A stretch of 21,531 nucleotides of DNA from Candidatus Altarchaeales archaeon (GCA_003663045.1 QMZG01000005.1:1-21531); one strand, 5' to 3'; positions 5,727 through 14,328 are shown, counted from the first letter of the stretch. Program-made: numbers and translations. The notes: a model not told the origin generated them from the letters alone.

Positions 5727-7652
5727 TCATTTCCTTCTCTTTTCCCTTTCCAAGCGTTTCATTTCTTCCTCTACCATAGCCTTCAATTTCTTCCTTTCAA
5801 TCTCTAATTCTCGCCTCCTCTTTTCCTCCCTCCTCTTTTCCTCCTCTTTTTTGCGTCTTAGCTCCTCCTCCAATCTTCTTCTTTCGCTTTCTAATCTCCC
5901 CCTCTCCATCCTCTCTTTCTGTGCTTTCCTGATCCACCAACTTGCTATACTGAGTGTAATAGCGAGCAATATTGCCCCAATTGTTATCATCATATTCCTT
6001 TTTGCTTCCCTGCTATGTATATCTATCATCTCTTTATTATCCTCAATCAGAGATTTTGCCTTTGATACTCCCTCTTCATAATTGATTTCCTCGTAGATCG
6101 CTTTTGCCTTTTCTGCCGCTTTAATTGAATCCTCAAATCTATTCTGTTCAAAGTACATCTCTGCTTCACCAATGAGAAGATTTGCATCTTCCTTTTTTTT
6201 ACTCATCTCGGTTATTTTTTCTTTAAGAGAATTACATTTCTCAATACCCTCCTGATTATTAACCTCTTCATAGATCTGTCTCGCCTTTTTTAGCATAATG
6301 GTTGCATTATCAGGATCTGCTATTTCATAGTATGTGGTAGCATTTTTGTAATATCTATCTGCATCTTTCAGTTTCTCCAAGCACTCGTTAATTTGATAGA
6401 TCAGTGTCTCGCACTTATAAACACCTGGAAAATGATTTGCCTTATCAAATAATGACCGTGCTTCATTCGCAAATCTACTGGCATTCCTACAATCACCCTG
6501 AGTAAAGAACGTATTAGCATCTACAAATAAATCTTCTGCCTTTTTTATATCCCTCCTTCTCCCAATTTCATCTTCTATTTCTTTCAATCTATTGTCGCAT
6601 TTATTTATCTTTCCAATGTAAAATTTTTTTTTCTCATCTCTTTTTTTGTAATCCTTTATGTCCTTTGCCCATTCATATAACTGGTAATATATGGATTTTG
6701 CTTTCTCTATCTTTTGTTTTGCATTATTACAGAATCCTGTTGCTTTCTCCATATCTTGTTCTCCTTTGCAGTAGAGTAATTCCGTCATTCCCTCATTATA
6801 ATAAGAATCTGCCTTTCCTTTAAATTCTTCCTCCAATCTCTCTATTTCGCCGTTGACGAGGGTGATGAGATCCCTACTCTTTGCGTATCCATCTTTATCA
6901 CCTATCTTGTCAAATAACCCCTTTGCCTCTTCAGCATATTCCTTTGCCTTCATAAAATCATCAAAGCTTTCGGTTTCTGTTGCTTTTTTGTAGTGATCGT
7001 TTGCCCTTCTATAGTTAGTTTCCGCCTCTTGTTTTATTTCATAGATCCTTCTATCAATGGCTGACAACAATGCATTACATTTGGAAATGCCTTCATCGTT
7101 ATTGATCTCCGTATATATATCAAGGGCTTCCTTAGCTTTTATCGGTGCTTCGATAAGATTTTCATCTTCATAGAGCCTCATTGCAGTTTCATAGAGTTCA
7201 TCAGCCCGTTTTACTTTTTCTTTCTCAATCTCTCTCTCAGCATCTTGAATTAACTTTTCACATTCATTCATTCCTACGGGATCAGGAATATGCGAATATT
7301 GTTCCTTTGCCCTTCTTGCAAATGTTATGCAATTCTCATATTCCTTCTTGTTATAATAATCCATTGCAGTAGCATATAATTCATCACCAGTTTCCTTGAG
7401 GCATGTATTGATGTCTCCTATTAATGTTGTAGTTTTAGAAATACCCTCTTCATAATTAATCTTTATATACAGGGTTAGTGCCCTGTTTGCCATTTCACTG
7501 GCATTTACACAGTCTCCAGTATCATATGCCTCCTTAGCCTGTTGATAATAGGCATCTGCGAGGTCTCGATCTGAAATAGCGTTAGCATTGCTGATTATAA
7601 AAACAAAAAAGATCATCAATGCCGTTCCTATCAAAATCTTTTCCCTTTTCAT
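5727..7652 (-). CDS. Exported TPR-like repeat protein with one TM helix and charged cytoplasmic tail
   Basis: The 641-residue protein opens with a signal peptide (MKREKILIGTALMIFFVFII, Ala-rich end near residue 25). Eight degenerate TPR-like units of about 58 residues follow (to ~553), each of the form (D)xxYxxAxxxYxxGDxxxAxxxAxxAxxxYxxIxxxEGIxKCxxL. One TM helix spans about 554-574 (MMITIGAILLAITLSIASWW). The last 67 residues are an almost uninterrupted Arg/Lys/Glu helix, probably a cytoplasmic coiled coil. I count 12 Cys, all in the extracytoplasmic repeats, often at equivalent positions. The start overlaps the upstream propeller gene by ATGA (7649-7652), indicating translational coupling. 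The propeller protein carries one copy of the same repeat next to its membrane anchor, so the two products probably act together at the cell surface. The specific function is unknown. Confidence 0.82.
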   Translation of the reverse strand: MKREKILIGTALMIFFVFIISNANAISDRDLADAYYQQAKEAYDTGDCVNASEMANRALTLYIKINYEEGISKTTTLIGDINTCLKETGDELYATAMDYYNKKEYENCITFARRAKEQYSHIPDPVGMNECEKLIQDAEREIEKEKVKRADELYETAMRLYEDENLIEAPIKAKEALDIYTEINNDEGISKCNALLSAIDRRIYEIKQEAETNYRRANDHYKKATETESFDDFMKAKEYAEEAKGLFDKIGDKDGYAKSRDLITLVNGEIERLEEEFKGKADSYYNEGMTELLYCKGEQDMEKATGFCNNAKQKIEKAKSIYYQLYEWAKDIKDYKKRDEKKKFYIGKINKCDNRLKEIEDEIGRRRDIKKAEDLFVDANTFFTQGDCRNASRFANEARSLFDKANHFPGVYKCETLIYQINECLEKLKDADRYYKNATTYYEIADPDNATIMLKKARQIYEEVNNQEGIEKCNSLKEKITEMSKKKEDANLLIGEAEMYFEQNRFEDSIKAAEKAKAIYEEINYEEGVSKAKSLIEDNKEMIDIHSREAKRNMMITIGAILLAITLSIASWWIRKAQKERMERGRLESERRRLEEELRRKKEEEKRREEKRRRELEIERKKLKAMVEEEMKRLEREKRRK

Positions 7653-9190
7653 TTTCTTTTTATTAGCAATAATAACAGTAGGATTATTATTACTACCAAC
7701 AAAAATATAGAAAAGATAAAAAAGATGCTTATACCACCTTCAGATATCTCAAATACAGAAAGTATATCTTTCCTCTCCTTTTCCTTAATCACTTCATCGA
7801 TCTTATCGGCATTTTCATTTTTCTCTTTAATGATCTTTGATTCAATCTCTTTTTTTAGAGATTCACATTCTTTTACATTTGCTATATCCCCTATCTCCTT
7901 ATAAAGTCTTATTGCCTCGTCTATGGATTTATTGGCGTCATCGTATCTACCGACTTCAAAATAACCCTTTGCATCTCTATAGTATCTTTCAGCTGCATCC
8001 CTTATCCTAGATTCCTTACTTTCTTTATTCTCAAAGAGGTATATCTTATTGCCCGAATTAATTAGGATATCCATGTAACCATCATAATCGAGATCTTCCA
8101 GAATAAGTTTATCAATCTCCTGACCTACGTAAAATTTATCCTTCAAATCCCCTTGCTTCGTAATCATGTAAATATAACTCCCAGAACCAAAGATGATCTC
8201 ATCTTCTCCATCCCCATCTAAGTCTGCAAGATAAATCCCATGTACATCATCATTTGTTTCATATTTGTTCTTTACCATATCAAATCTACTGTTTAGTATA
8301 TAAACTCCATTCTTTGAGCCCAGTATAACTTCCTTCAAACCATCCCCGTTCAGGTCCAAGGTGCTTACTTCGAGGATATTATTAACCAGTTTGGTTTTTG
8401 GGTAAATGAGTTCAAACTCACTATTTAGTATGTAGATTACATCCTCTTTGGAGATCAAGATGATCTCACTGCCCTCGGTATGGGAGATATCATCTATGAT
8501 AATCTCTTTAATACCCTCTGTTATGCTATATTCCCATATTGGAATACCATCCAGATCTAGAACATAGAGATTAGAGAATGAATTGGCAATAATCTCCTCA
8601 TTACCATCGCCTTCAATATCCTTTACCATTATCCCAGTAATTGTTTCATTAGTTTTAAAACTCCAACTAAATTTGTCATAGGTATCCTTTAGGGCATAAA
8701 CACCAGTAGAAAAACCACAGATGACCTCATGGTATCCATTATCATTGAGGTCCACGGCACAGATACTGTAAAAAACAAAACGCGAGTATGGTGCACTTCT
8801 TGGATACTTAAATTTAAGATTACCCCCATTGTCAATGACATAGAAATTTCCTCGCTCTATATTAGCAATTTCTCTCCCGGTGGAAATTAAGATCTCTTTA
8901 TATCCATCATTGTCTGTATCGGAAACAAAAATAGATTTTAGATTTTCAGCGGAATACATCCATTTTAATGTGGCGTCATTATTTAGAACATATACTACAT
9001 CATTTGAAGCAATGATTACATCCAATGAGAGATCATTGTCAATATCATCAACGTAGATTTCTCTAACATCACTGCCAACATTATAGCTTCCTATGAATTC
9101 TAGGTCGGGATTTGCACTAACAATAATTGAGGATAATGCCAGGATCAGAATGAATGATAATACTCCAAATTTTAGAATTGACATTTTCAT
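7649..9190 (-). CDS. Surface FG-GAP/VCBS beta-propeller with TPR-like unit and C-terminal TM anchor
   Basis: The 513-residue protein has a signal peptide (about 1-27, ending SSIIVSANP). Eight propeller motifs follow, spaced ~40-50 residues, of the Ca-binding form DxDxDGxxEIIxG: DIDNDLSLDVIIA, DTDNDGYKEILIS, DLNDNGYHEVICG, DIEGDGNEEIIAN, a degenerate DISHTEGSEIILI, DLNGDGLKEVILG, DLDGDGEDEIIFG and DLDYDGYMDILIN. Residues ~405-465 form a single TPR-like unit (YYRDAKGYFEVGRYDDANKS..KECESL) matching those of the downstream protein. A TM helix (about 487-510) and an IKRK tail end it. The fold resembles integrin-alpha-type propellers used in binding or adhesion; the ligand is unknown. The start (ATG 9190; an in-frame ATG is at 9184) is about 25 bases from a TATA box, consistent with a leaderless mRNA. 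It is the first gene of a two-gene operon. Confidence 0.87.
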   Translation of the reverse strand: MKMSILKFGVLSFILILALSSIIVSANPDLEFIGSYNVGSDVREIYVDDIDNDLSLDVIIASNDVVYVLNNDATLKWMYSAENLKSIFVSDTDNDGYKEILISTGREIANIERGNFYVIDNGGNLKFKYPRSAPYSRFVFYSICAVDLNDNGYHEVICGFSTGVYALKDTYDKFSWSFKTNETITGIMVKDIEGDGNEEIIANSFSNLYVLDLDGIPIWEYSITEGIKEIIIDDISHTEGSEIILISKEDVIYILNSEFELIYPKTKLVNNILEVSTLDLNGDGLKEVILGSKNGVYILNSRFDMVKNKYETNDDVHGIYLADLDGDGEDEIIFGSGSYIYMITKQGDLKDKFYVGQEIDKLILEDLDYDGYMDILINSGNKIYLFENKESKESRIRDAAERYYRDAKGYFEVGRYDDANKSIDEAIRLYKEIGDIANVKECESLKKEIESKIIKEKNENADKIDEVIKEKERKDILSVFEISEGGISIFFIFSIFLLVVIIILLLLLLIKRK

Positions 9191-9210
9191 TAATAAAATT
9201 AAATAGATTC

Positions 9211-9227
9211 AATATAAATACTTATCC
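9211..9227 (-). promoter_or_regulatory. TATA box for a leaderless propeller-TPR operon
   Basis: On the minus strand, GGATAAGTATTTATATT spans 9227-9211. The centre of the box is about 25-27 bases from the ATG at 9190, so transcription should begin at or next to the start codon. No Shine-Dalgarno is present. The string matches the promoter at 1376-1391 nearly base for base. Confidence 0.6.
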
Positions 9228-9242
9228 TATCTCGGTGATACC

Positions 9243-10196
9243 CTATTCTCGATAATGCTTCGCTGCCAGCTCTGGAGGCATTGTATTTATCACTAAACCA
9301 GAACCCAGTTCAAAGCCAGCCCACTTGCTCATTCTGGGACAGAGTTCCAAATGGAAATGCAAATCCTCCTTCTTTGGAGAAACGTGAAGGTAAAAATTAT
9401 AGGGGGGATAATTCATGCTGGAATTTAATTTACTAATCAATTTTTTTAGAATTTCAGCAAAAGAAAATCTCTCTTTCTCGTTCAAAAACTCCAGGGAGGT
9501 GACATGTCTCTTGGGCATAATCCACGCTTCGAATGAGAATCGTGGAGCAAAGGGTGCAAATGCCACCATGTATTTATTTTCAAATATTCTCCTTTCGCTT
9601 TTCATCTCCATTTTCCAGATATCACAAAATGGGCAATTACCATTTTCCTTTATATACCTTTTTGATGCATCTACCTCCTCCCGAACCGCTGTGGGAACAG
9701 TTCTCAGTGCAATCAACTGAGTATGTGAATGTTCCAGGGAGGTTCCCGCTTCTTTTCCCTTATTCTTAAATATCAGAACATACCCTATCCTTGGATCTTT
9801 CTTATTTTCAATAAGTCTTTCAGAATACATATCTATGATCTTTGCAATATGCTCTACATTTAAGTCACCAAGACATGTATCATGCTCAGGTGTTTCTACA
9901 ATAACCTCATGTCTTCCATAAGCAGACATCCTAACCAATAAATTTTCCTCAAATGTTTTCACTTCTGTTGCCGTGGCGGGGAATTTATTTGGAAAACATC
10001 TAATCAACCACTTCCCATCCTCTTCTATCCTGCTTATCTCTGGTGGTGTAGTATGCTCATTTCCAGGACAGAAAAAACAAAGACCCCTCTTTTCTCTTTT
10101 CTCTCTTTCTTTTAAAAATTCATGCGGTCTCTTCCCCCTCTCCCTGGCAATTATTACCCATCTGTCTAGAATATAATCCTTTCGGAGTTCGTTCAT
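9243..10196 (-). CDS. galT: Galactose-1-phosphate uridylyltransferase family protein
   Basis: A HIT-superfamily nucleotidyltransferase that in the Leloir pathway transfers UMP between UDP-glucose and galactose-1-phosphate; archaeal relatives can prefer other sugar nucleotides. The 317-residue protein has the N-terminal RKDYILDRWVIIARERGKRP motif and zinc-type Cys pairs CFFC (residues 40-43) and CPFC (near 188). The active-site EHSHTQL (HxHxQ, His156/His158/Gln160) contains the nucleophilic His. The C-terminal LHFHLELCPRMSKWAGFELG half completes the duplicated HIT fold. Length is normal for the archaeal type. The ATG at 10196 has no Shine-Dalgarno; an ACATATAT box lies about 15-20 bases upstream. 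It stands alone, 52 bases before the propeller gene's upstream side. Precise sugar specificity cannot be read from the sequence. Confidence 0.93.
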   Translation of the reverse strand: MNELRKDYILDRWVIIARERGKRPHEFLKEREKREKRGLCFFCPGNEHTTPPEISRIEEDGKWLIRCFPNKFPATATEVKTFEENLLVRMSAYGRHEVIVETPEHDTCLGDLNVEHIAKIIDMYSERLIENKKDPRIGYVLIFKNKGKEAGTSLEHSHTQLIALRTVPTAVREEVDASKRYIKENGNCPFCDIWKMEMKSERRIFENKYMVAFAPFAPRFSFEAWIMPKRHVTSLEFLNEKERFSFAEILKKLISKLNSSMNYPPYNFYLHVSPKKEDLHFHLELCPRMSKWAGFELGSGLVINTMPPELAAKHYRE

Positions 10197-10670
10197 TTTA
10201 CTTTAGGATATATGTTCTTATGTTATTATTTTTAGTTCTTCCCCCAAGTTTGGACCGAAATAACGACATAAACCAAGAGACTGCGGCTTAAAACACCGCA
10301 TTTGGATTTATCTTTAAAACGATAGGAAATGCAGGAAGAGCAGGAACCCCACCGCCTTTGTTGTTTTTCTCTTACTTAAGTAGTATTTTTGCTTCGACAC
10401 TTAATAAATAATACAACTTCTCCCCAAAATGGGAGAAGAGCCAAAATTATTTCAAATTCAGAATCTTCCAAAAAATTGAGACTTCGTCAAACCACGCACA
10501 TCTGAAATTATATAGAGATTGTTCTCATTGGATGCACATTTAATCAATATCTTTTCAGTAAAAAATCTATCGCAAGAATTGCATTTCATGTTGATTTTTT
10601 GGCTATAAAAATATATGTCGCCGGGGTTAAAAGAGTGACGGGTTTTTAGAATAGAAATCCTACATAGTTA
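10197..10670. other. 474-base intergenic region with hairpins and a possible transposase scar
   Basis: No gene is evident between the divergent galT and aminotransferase genes. A perfect 8-bp hairpin CTTCTCCC-CAAAAT-GGGAGAAG lies at 10417-10438, and TGCGG/CCGCA pair around 10282-10300. A short frame at about 10322-10409 (IGNAGRAGTPPPLLFF.., TAA end) sits in a locally GC-rich stretch and loosely recalls the AGTPPPL-type tails of IS605-family TnpB proteins; this is a weak resemblance only. AAAAATATAT at about 10606-10615 could be the TATA box of the aminotransferase gene. Confidence 0.4.
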
Positions 10671-10691
10671 TTGTTAAATATTACTGAGAGA

Positions 10692-11843
10692 ATGAACCCG
10701 AAGGTGAACCTGAAAGAAATACAAGATCTGGAATTGAGATATTATGCGCATACATTCAAGAGGCTTCCGGTTGTGATCAGCCAAGGAGAGGGAATGTACC
10801 TTTATGACACATCCGGTAAAAAATATCTGGATATGTTTGCGGGAATTGCGGTAAATTCCCTGGGTCATTGTCATCCAAAAGTTATTGATACGATAAAAGA
10901 GCAATCACAACTTCTTATGCACACATCCAACTGGCTGTACACCCTTCCACAATTAGAATTGGCAAAATTACTTACAGAGATTACTGGATTAAAGAAGGTC
11001 TTTTTAACAAATGATGGTACTGAAGCGGTAGAAACGGCGATAAAATTAGTCAGGAAAGTAACCGGGAAGAAGGAGATTATAGCTATGGAGGGTGCATTTC
11101 ATGGGAGAACCATGGGTGCTTTAAGCCTTACCTCCGGTGAAAAATACAGAAAGCCATTTGGACCCTTGCTCCCTGAGACGAGATTTGTTCCATTTAATGA
11201 TATCGATGCACTTAGAGGTGCTATCGGTGAAAAAACCGCCGCAGTAATAGTTGAACCAATACAGGGTGAATCTGGGGTAATAATCCCAGATGAAAATTAT
11301 TTAAGTTGCGTAAGGGAATTAACACTGGAAAAGGATGTTCTTTTTATTCTGGATGAGATACAGACCGGCTTTGGCAGAACTGGGAGGTTATTTGCATTTG
11401 AACACTCTAAAATAAAACCCGACATCCTATGTCTGGCAAAGGGCATTGGCTCTGGATTTCCAATCGGAGCCACATTATTCAGCTGCGATGACTTTGAACC
11501 TGGAGAGCATGGCGGGACATTCATAGGAAATCCATTGGCATGCGCGGTTGCAAAGACAGTTATAGAGACAATTCTGAAAGAAAAACTGGTTGAGAATTCT
11601 GAAAAGATTGGGGGTTATCTGCTGAATAATTTAAGGGAAAGGAACCTGAAGGTCAGAGGAAGGGGATTAATGATAGGCATAGATGTGGAGAATGGAGAGA
11701 AAACCGTTCTTGACCTGATCAAAAGGAATGTCCTTACGATTTATTCCAAAAATACGGTAAGGGTGCTTCCACCCCTGATCATTGAAAAGAAACATGCGGA
11801 TGAATTTTTAAAAGCGGTTGATTCGATCGATTCATTACAATAA
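10692..11843 (+). CDS. argD: Class III PLP aminotransferase, acetylornithine/acetyl-lysine type
   Basis: PLP-dependent transaminase, most like ArgD/LysJ, which converts N-acetylglutamate semialdehyde to N-acetylornithine in arginine synthesis (or the analogous step in lysine synthesis). Visible hallmarks in order: YLDMFAGIAVNSLGHCHPKV, LTNDGTEAVETAIKLVRK (PLP phosphate region), AFHGRTMGALSLTS, VIVEPIQGESG, FILDEIQTGFGRTG (Asp contacting the pyridine nitrogen) and LCLAKGIGSGFPIGA, whose Lys (about residue 250) forms the Schiff base. GTFIGNPLACAVA follows. The product is 383 residues from ATG 10692. A TTG at 10671 would add seven residues, but neither start has a good Shine-Dalgarno and alignment favours the ATG. 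No arg or lys genes are adjacent, so the pathway is not settled; ornithine or GABA aminotransferase activity is also possible. Confidence 0.9.
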   Translation: MNPKVNLKEIQDLELRYYAHTFKRLPVVISQGEGMYLYDTSGKKYLDMFAGIAVNSLGHCHPKVIDTIKEQSQLLMHTSNWLYTLPQLELAKLLTEITGLKKVFLTNDGTEAVETAIKLVRKVTGKKEIIAMEGAFHGRTMGALSLTSGEKYRKPFGPLLPETRFVPFNDIDALRGAIGEKTAAVIVEPIQGESGVIIPDENYLSCVRELTLEKDVLFILDEIQTGFGRTGRLFAFEHSKIKPDILCLAKGIGSGFPIGATLFSCDDFEPGEHGGTFIGNPLACAVAKTVIETILKEKLVENSEKIGGYLLNNLRERNLKVRGRGLMIGIDVENGEKTVLDLIKRNVLTIYSKNTVRVLPPLIIEKKHADEFLKAVDSIDSLQ

Positions 11844-11871
11844 TTACAATAAAAAACAATAAAAACAAAAA

Positions 11872-12369
11872 ATGCCAAAAAAGAAAGGAAATCCCAATCC
11901 GATACCTCCATCATCGAGGGGAATCCCGGCTGCAGAGAGTCTTTGGATGCCGAGACACTATGGAAAGGAGATTAAGGAAAAAGGGGGTTTAGAAGAGGGT
12001 ATAATCTGGGATATCGAAGATATAGTGGATTTTGTCTTTCCTAAGAGGTACCAACCCACTTACTTCAAGGTAGCGTCGGATTTTTTACACCTCCTTTTAA
12101 AAAATGAAAAAGTAACCAAGGGTGAGATTTCAAAATTCCTTTCAGAGAATAGATACTCCAGATCAACCCTTGAGAATAAGATCATTCCAAAGCTGGTTAG
12201 ATTTGGCTTGATAAAGAGGGAAAGGGAGATAGAAGGCAGACTGAGAAAAGGGCGCTCTTTGATACTTTCAGATTCTCTAACATTTACAAATTATCTTAAA
12301 AAAATCGGTAATGCATGGGAATCACAGGTTATGACTGCGAGGCATAAGAGAGGGAAGGGTGAGGGATAA
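11872..12369 (+). CDS. Winged-helix DNA-binding protein, unknown role
   Basis: This 165-residue basic protein has a polar N-terminus (MPKKKGNPNPIPPSSRGIPA) and a helix-turn-helix region at about 68-120: FLHLLLKNEKVTKGEISKFL followed by RSTLENKIIPKLVRFGLIKRE, with a basic wing EGRLRKGRSLILSD. The C-terminal helix SLTFTNYLKKIGNAWESQVM ends in a basic patch. It reads as an archaeal transcription-factor-like protein, but I do not recognise a named family or target. It lies 28 bases after the aminotransferase gene on the same strand without a ribosome site and may be cotranscribed with it. Its stop is two bases from the convergent stop of the KaiC-like gene. Confidence 0.7.
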   Translation: MPKKKGNPNPIPPSSRGIPAAESLWMPRHYGKEIKEKGGLEEGIIWDIEDIVDFVFPKRYQPTYFKVASDFLHLLLKNEKVTKGEISKFLSENRYSRSTLENKIIPKLVRFGLIKREREIEGRLRKGRSLILSDSLTFTNYLKKIGNAWESQVMTARHKRGKGEG

Positions 12370-12371
12370 TG

Positions 12372-13238
12372 TTAATAGTCCTGGGGGATATCCTTTACCT
12401 CCAGTCCTTTATCAGTGAACCAGAGAAACTTCTCGTTTCTATCTATCTTAGTACCTCTCATCTTTTCTACACGAATTCGTCCGTATATCTTCTCTTTAGT
12501 ATGTTCCAATGAGAGCAGGATTACCCCATCACATGCAAATTCTGAGATCTTATCTCTGGATAACCACATAGAATCCTTGGGTAGTTCCGATATTAGCAAT
12601 GTAGTTGTTTCCAGATCCCTTAACCTTCGAATAAATCTATGTAGAGATTCACGACTTTCATCGTATATGGTATAGGCAGAAAGTGAGTCGATCACAAGCC
12701 TTTTTGCATTTATCTCTGAAACAAGACCATTTAATCTTTCCAGAAATTCCTCCTCCCTCTCATGCTGGGTAAGCGTGTAGCGTCTTTCAGTAATTATGTC
12801 CTCAATTTGCCTTATCCGGTCCTGATAGTCTGCCATCTTTATTTCCAAATCCTCAATCAATTCACTCTTAACCTTCATATCCTTCCTCCTTTTCTCCAAT
12901 TCTTTTAATGATTTTTTCAGATTATTTATTTCGTTCAGATATTCCTCATTTCCGACTTCAAAGTATCCCATAATCCTAAATTTTTTATTTCTCTCGAGGT
13001 CTTCAAGGTCCCATCCAAAATTTTTAGCAGTACTGATTATGCTTTCTTTGGGTTCTTCGAACGTTACATAGATTCCTGGCTCATTATTTTTTGCACCCCA
13101 ATACAAGAACTGTAAGCCAAGAATGGTTTTTCCAGTACCAGGAGAACCAGAAATAAGGATGGGAGAACCTTCTGGAATTCCACCCTGTATTAACCTATCC
13201 AGGCCCTCTATCCCAGTATTTATTCGCTTAATTGTCAA
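12372..13238 (-). CDS. KaiC/RadA-superfamily ATPase with a coiled-coil insertion
   Basis: A single-domain KaiC-like RecA ATPase of 288 residues. Features: RINTGIEGLDRLIQGGIPEG (KaiC N-motif), Walker A GSPGTGKT (31-38), the FEEP pair of catalytic Glu (61-62), Walker B RLVIDSLSA (180-188) and C-terminal VEKMRGTKIDRNEKFLWFTDKGLEV. Between residues ~97 and 172 is a charged, heptad-rich segment (LNEINNLKKSLKELEKRRKD..., MADYQDRIRQIEDIITERRY) predicted to form a coiled-coil hairpin, inserted where plain KaiC domains have a short connection. The start is TTG at 13238, supported by AGGTGAT a few bases upstream. It is the last gene of a four-gene minus-strand cluster with two membrane-anchored coiled-coil proteins, so the insertion may dock on them. 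Such ATPases usually act in signalling or regulation; the target here is unknown. Confidence 0.88.
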   Translation of the reverse strand: MTIKRINTGIEGLDRLIQGGIPEGSPILISGSPGTGKTILGLQFLYWGAKNNEPGIYVTFEEPKESIISTAKNFGWDLEDLERNKKFRIMGYFEVGNEEYLNEINNLKKSLKELEKRRKDMKVKSELIEDLEIKMADYQDRIRQIEDIITERRYTLTQHEREEEFLERLNGLVSEINAKRLVIDSLSAYTIYDESRESLHRFIRRLRDLETTTLLISELPKDSMWLSRDKISEFACDGVILLSLEHTKEKIYGRIRVEKMRGTKIDRNEKFLWFTDKGLEVKDIPQDY

Positions 13239-13255
13239 GATATCACCTATCTACA

Positions 13256-13783
13256 CTAACCAAATCTTTTTTCGAGTTCCCAAATCTTTACATTTATTTC
13301 CATTAACTGTTTCTGATAGTCTTTCACTATCTCCCTGAAGCTTTCCTCATCCAATTCCCTTTTATGATACTTTACCTTAGTTCTCCTTATTAATTCTTTA
13401 ATGTGATCCCTTTTATTCTGAAGCTCAGTTAATTCATCTGCCCTGGCTTCCATCTTTTCCCAGTATCCCATTTTGAGTTGCTCTCTTCGGGATTTCCATA
13501 ACTGGCTGATCTTCTTTACCTCTTCCATTACCAATTCCTTTTCTCTACCACTTATATCCAGCTTTTCCTTGGATACATTTATACCAATAGCCTGCAATTT
13601 ATGGGATATATCCCTCAATTCTCTGGGGATACTCCTCGCTTTCCTTTCCATTTCCTGATGCATCCTGGATATACTAAAAAGAACTAAAACAAGAACTAAG
13701 AGACATATCAAGATTATAGACAATACTATATCACCCCGATAAAGATTGGTATAAAGATTAGTAATATCTATGGGGATATTCAT
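13256..13783 (-). CDS. Single-pass membrane protein with long coiled-coil domain
   Basis: 175 residues. A short N-terminus precedes a TM helix at about 19-38 (DIVLSIILICLLVLVLVLFS). The remainder is Lys/Glu/Arg-rich and helical (SRMHQEMERKARSIPRELRD through the C-terminus), with a final module KVKYHKRELDEESFREIVKD..LMEINVKIWELEKR, a helical hairpin often seen at the ends of archaeal membrane proteins. Basic residues after the TM place the coiled coil in the cytosol. The ATG at 13783 is preceded by AAAGGAGA. It is 17 bases upstream of the KaiC-like gene and 32 bases downstream of the HSP20-like gene, so an operon is likely. I do not recognise a family; a scaffold for the ATPase is an inference. 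Confidence 0.75.
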   Translation of the reverse strand: MNIPIDITNLYTNLYRGDIVLSIILICLLVLVLVLFSISRMHQEMERKARSIPRELRDISHKLQAIGINVSKEKLDISGREKELVMEEVKKISQLWKSRREQLKMGYWEKMEARADELTELQNKRDHIKELIRRTKVKYHKRELDEESFREIVKDYQKQLMEINVKIWELEKRFG

Positions 13784-13815
13784 TCTATTCTCCTTTAGAT
13801 TTTTTCTTATCCTCC

Positions 13816-14328
13816 TTATTCTTCTACAACAATACTCTTGGGTGCCCTGATCTCCAAGATATTGCCTCTATAGGTTACCTTGAGACCATGAGGATCTATA
13901 TCCTTAGGTGTGGAATAAAGGGTTTGGAGTGGTGGGTCCTCCTTTGAATCAATAGATACCTTGATCCCTTTTTTTATCCCACTGACCTTTACATCATCCT
14001 TTTTTATCCTTGATAAATGGGTCCTTAATACATATTCATTTTCTGTTTCAGTAAAGCTTGGAAGGTCTGACAATTCATTTAATTCATTTATCTGTTGTTT
14101 TATCATACTCCAATCTCTGAGGCCCTTACCACCCATTACATATTCTCTCAGATCGTTCTCCAATTTTTTAATAGCCCTCTCTTGATCTTTCAGTCCCTTT
14201 AGATAACCCTCCAAATCTTCTCTCAATTTTTGATATCTATATCTCTGATTGATAAATACCACCACCAAGATCAAAACAATTACCAAAACTGCGAACATTA
14301 CCATCGACATTTCAGTTATAGGATCCAT
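13816..14328 (-). CDS. Membrane-anchored HSP20-like (alpha-crystallin) domain protein
   Basis: 170 residues in three parts. A TM helix spans about 9-27 (MVMFAVLVIVLILVVVFIN) and is followed by a basic RYRYQK, which predicts a cytosolic C-terminus. A coiled-coil segment (about 33-64, LREDLEGYLKGLKDQERAIK) is next. Residues ~97-164 look like a small heat-shock/CS-type beta-sandwich: EYVLRTHLSRIKKDDVKVSGIKKGIKVSID, then YSTPKDIDPHGLKVTYRGNILEIRAPK, matching the A-crystallin pattern (LPGVxKEDIKV.., LPxxIDPDxIKAxYxNGVLxIxxPK). The match is by eye and moderately strong. The ATG at 14328 lacks a Shine-Dalgarno and is probably leaderless. It follows the winged-helix gene with a 75-base gap holding tandem repeats and heads a run of three closely packed genes. 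Confidence 0.72.
   Translation of the reverse strand: MDPITEMSMVMFAVLVIVLILVVVFINQRYRYQKLREDLEGYLKGLKDQERAIKKLENDLREYVMGGKGLRDWSMIKQQINELNELSDLPSFTETENEYVLRTHLSRIKKDDVKVSGIKKGIKVSIDSKEDPPLQTLYSTPKDIDPHGLKVTYRGNILEIRAPKSIVVEE

Noticed and set aside
5677..6081. Ser/Leu-rich plus-strand frame
   Set aside because: It is the shadow of the Arg/Lys/Glu-rich tail of the TPR protein on the opposite strand.
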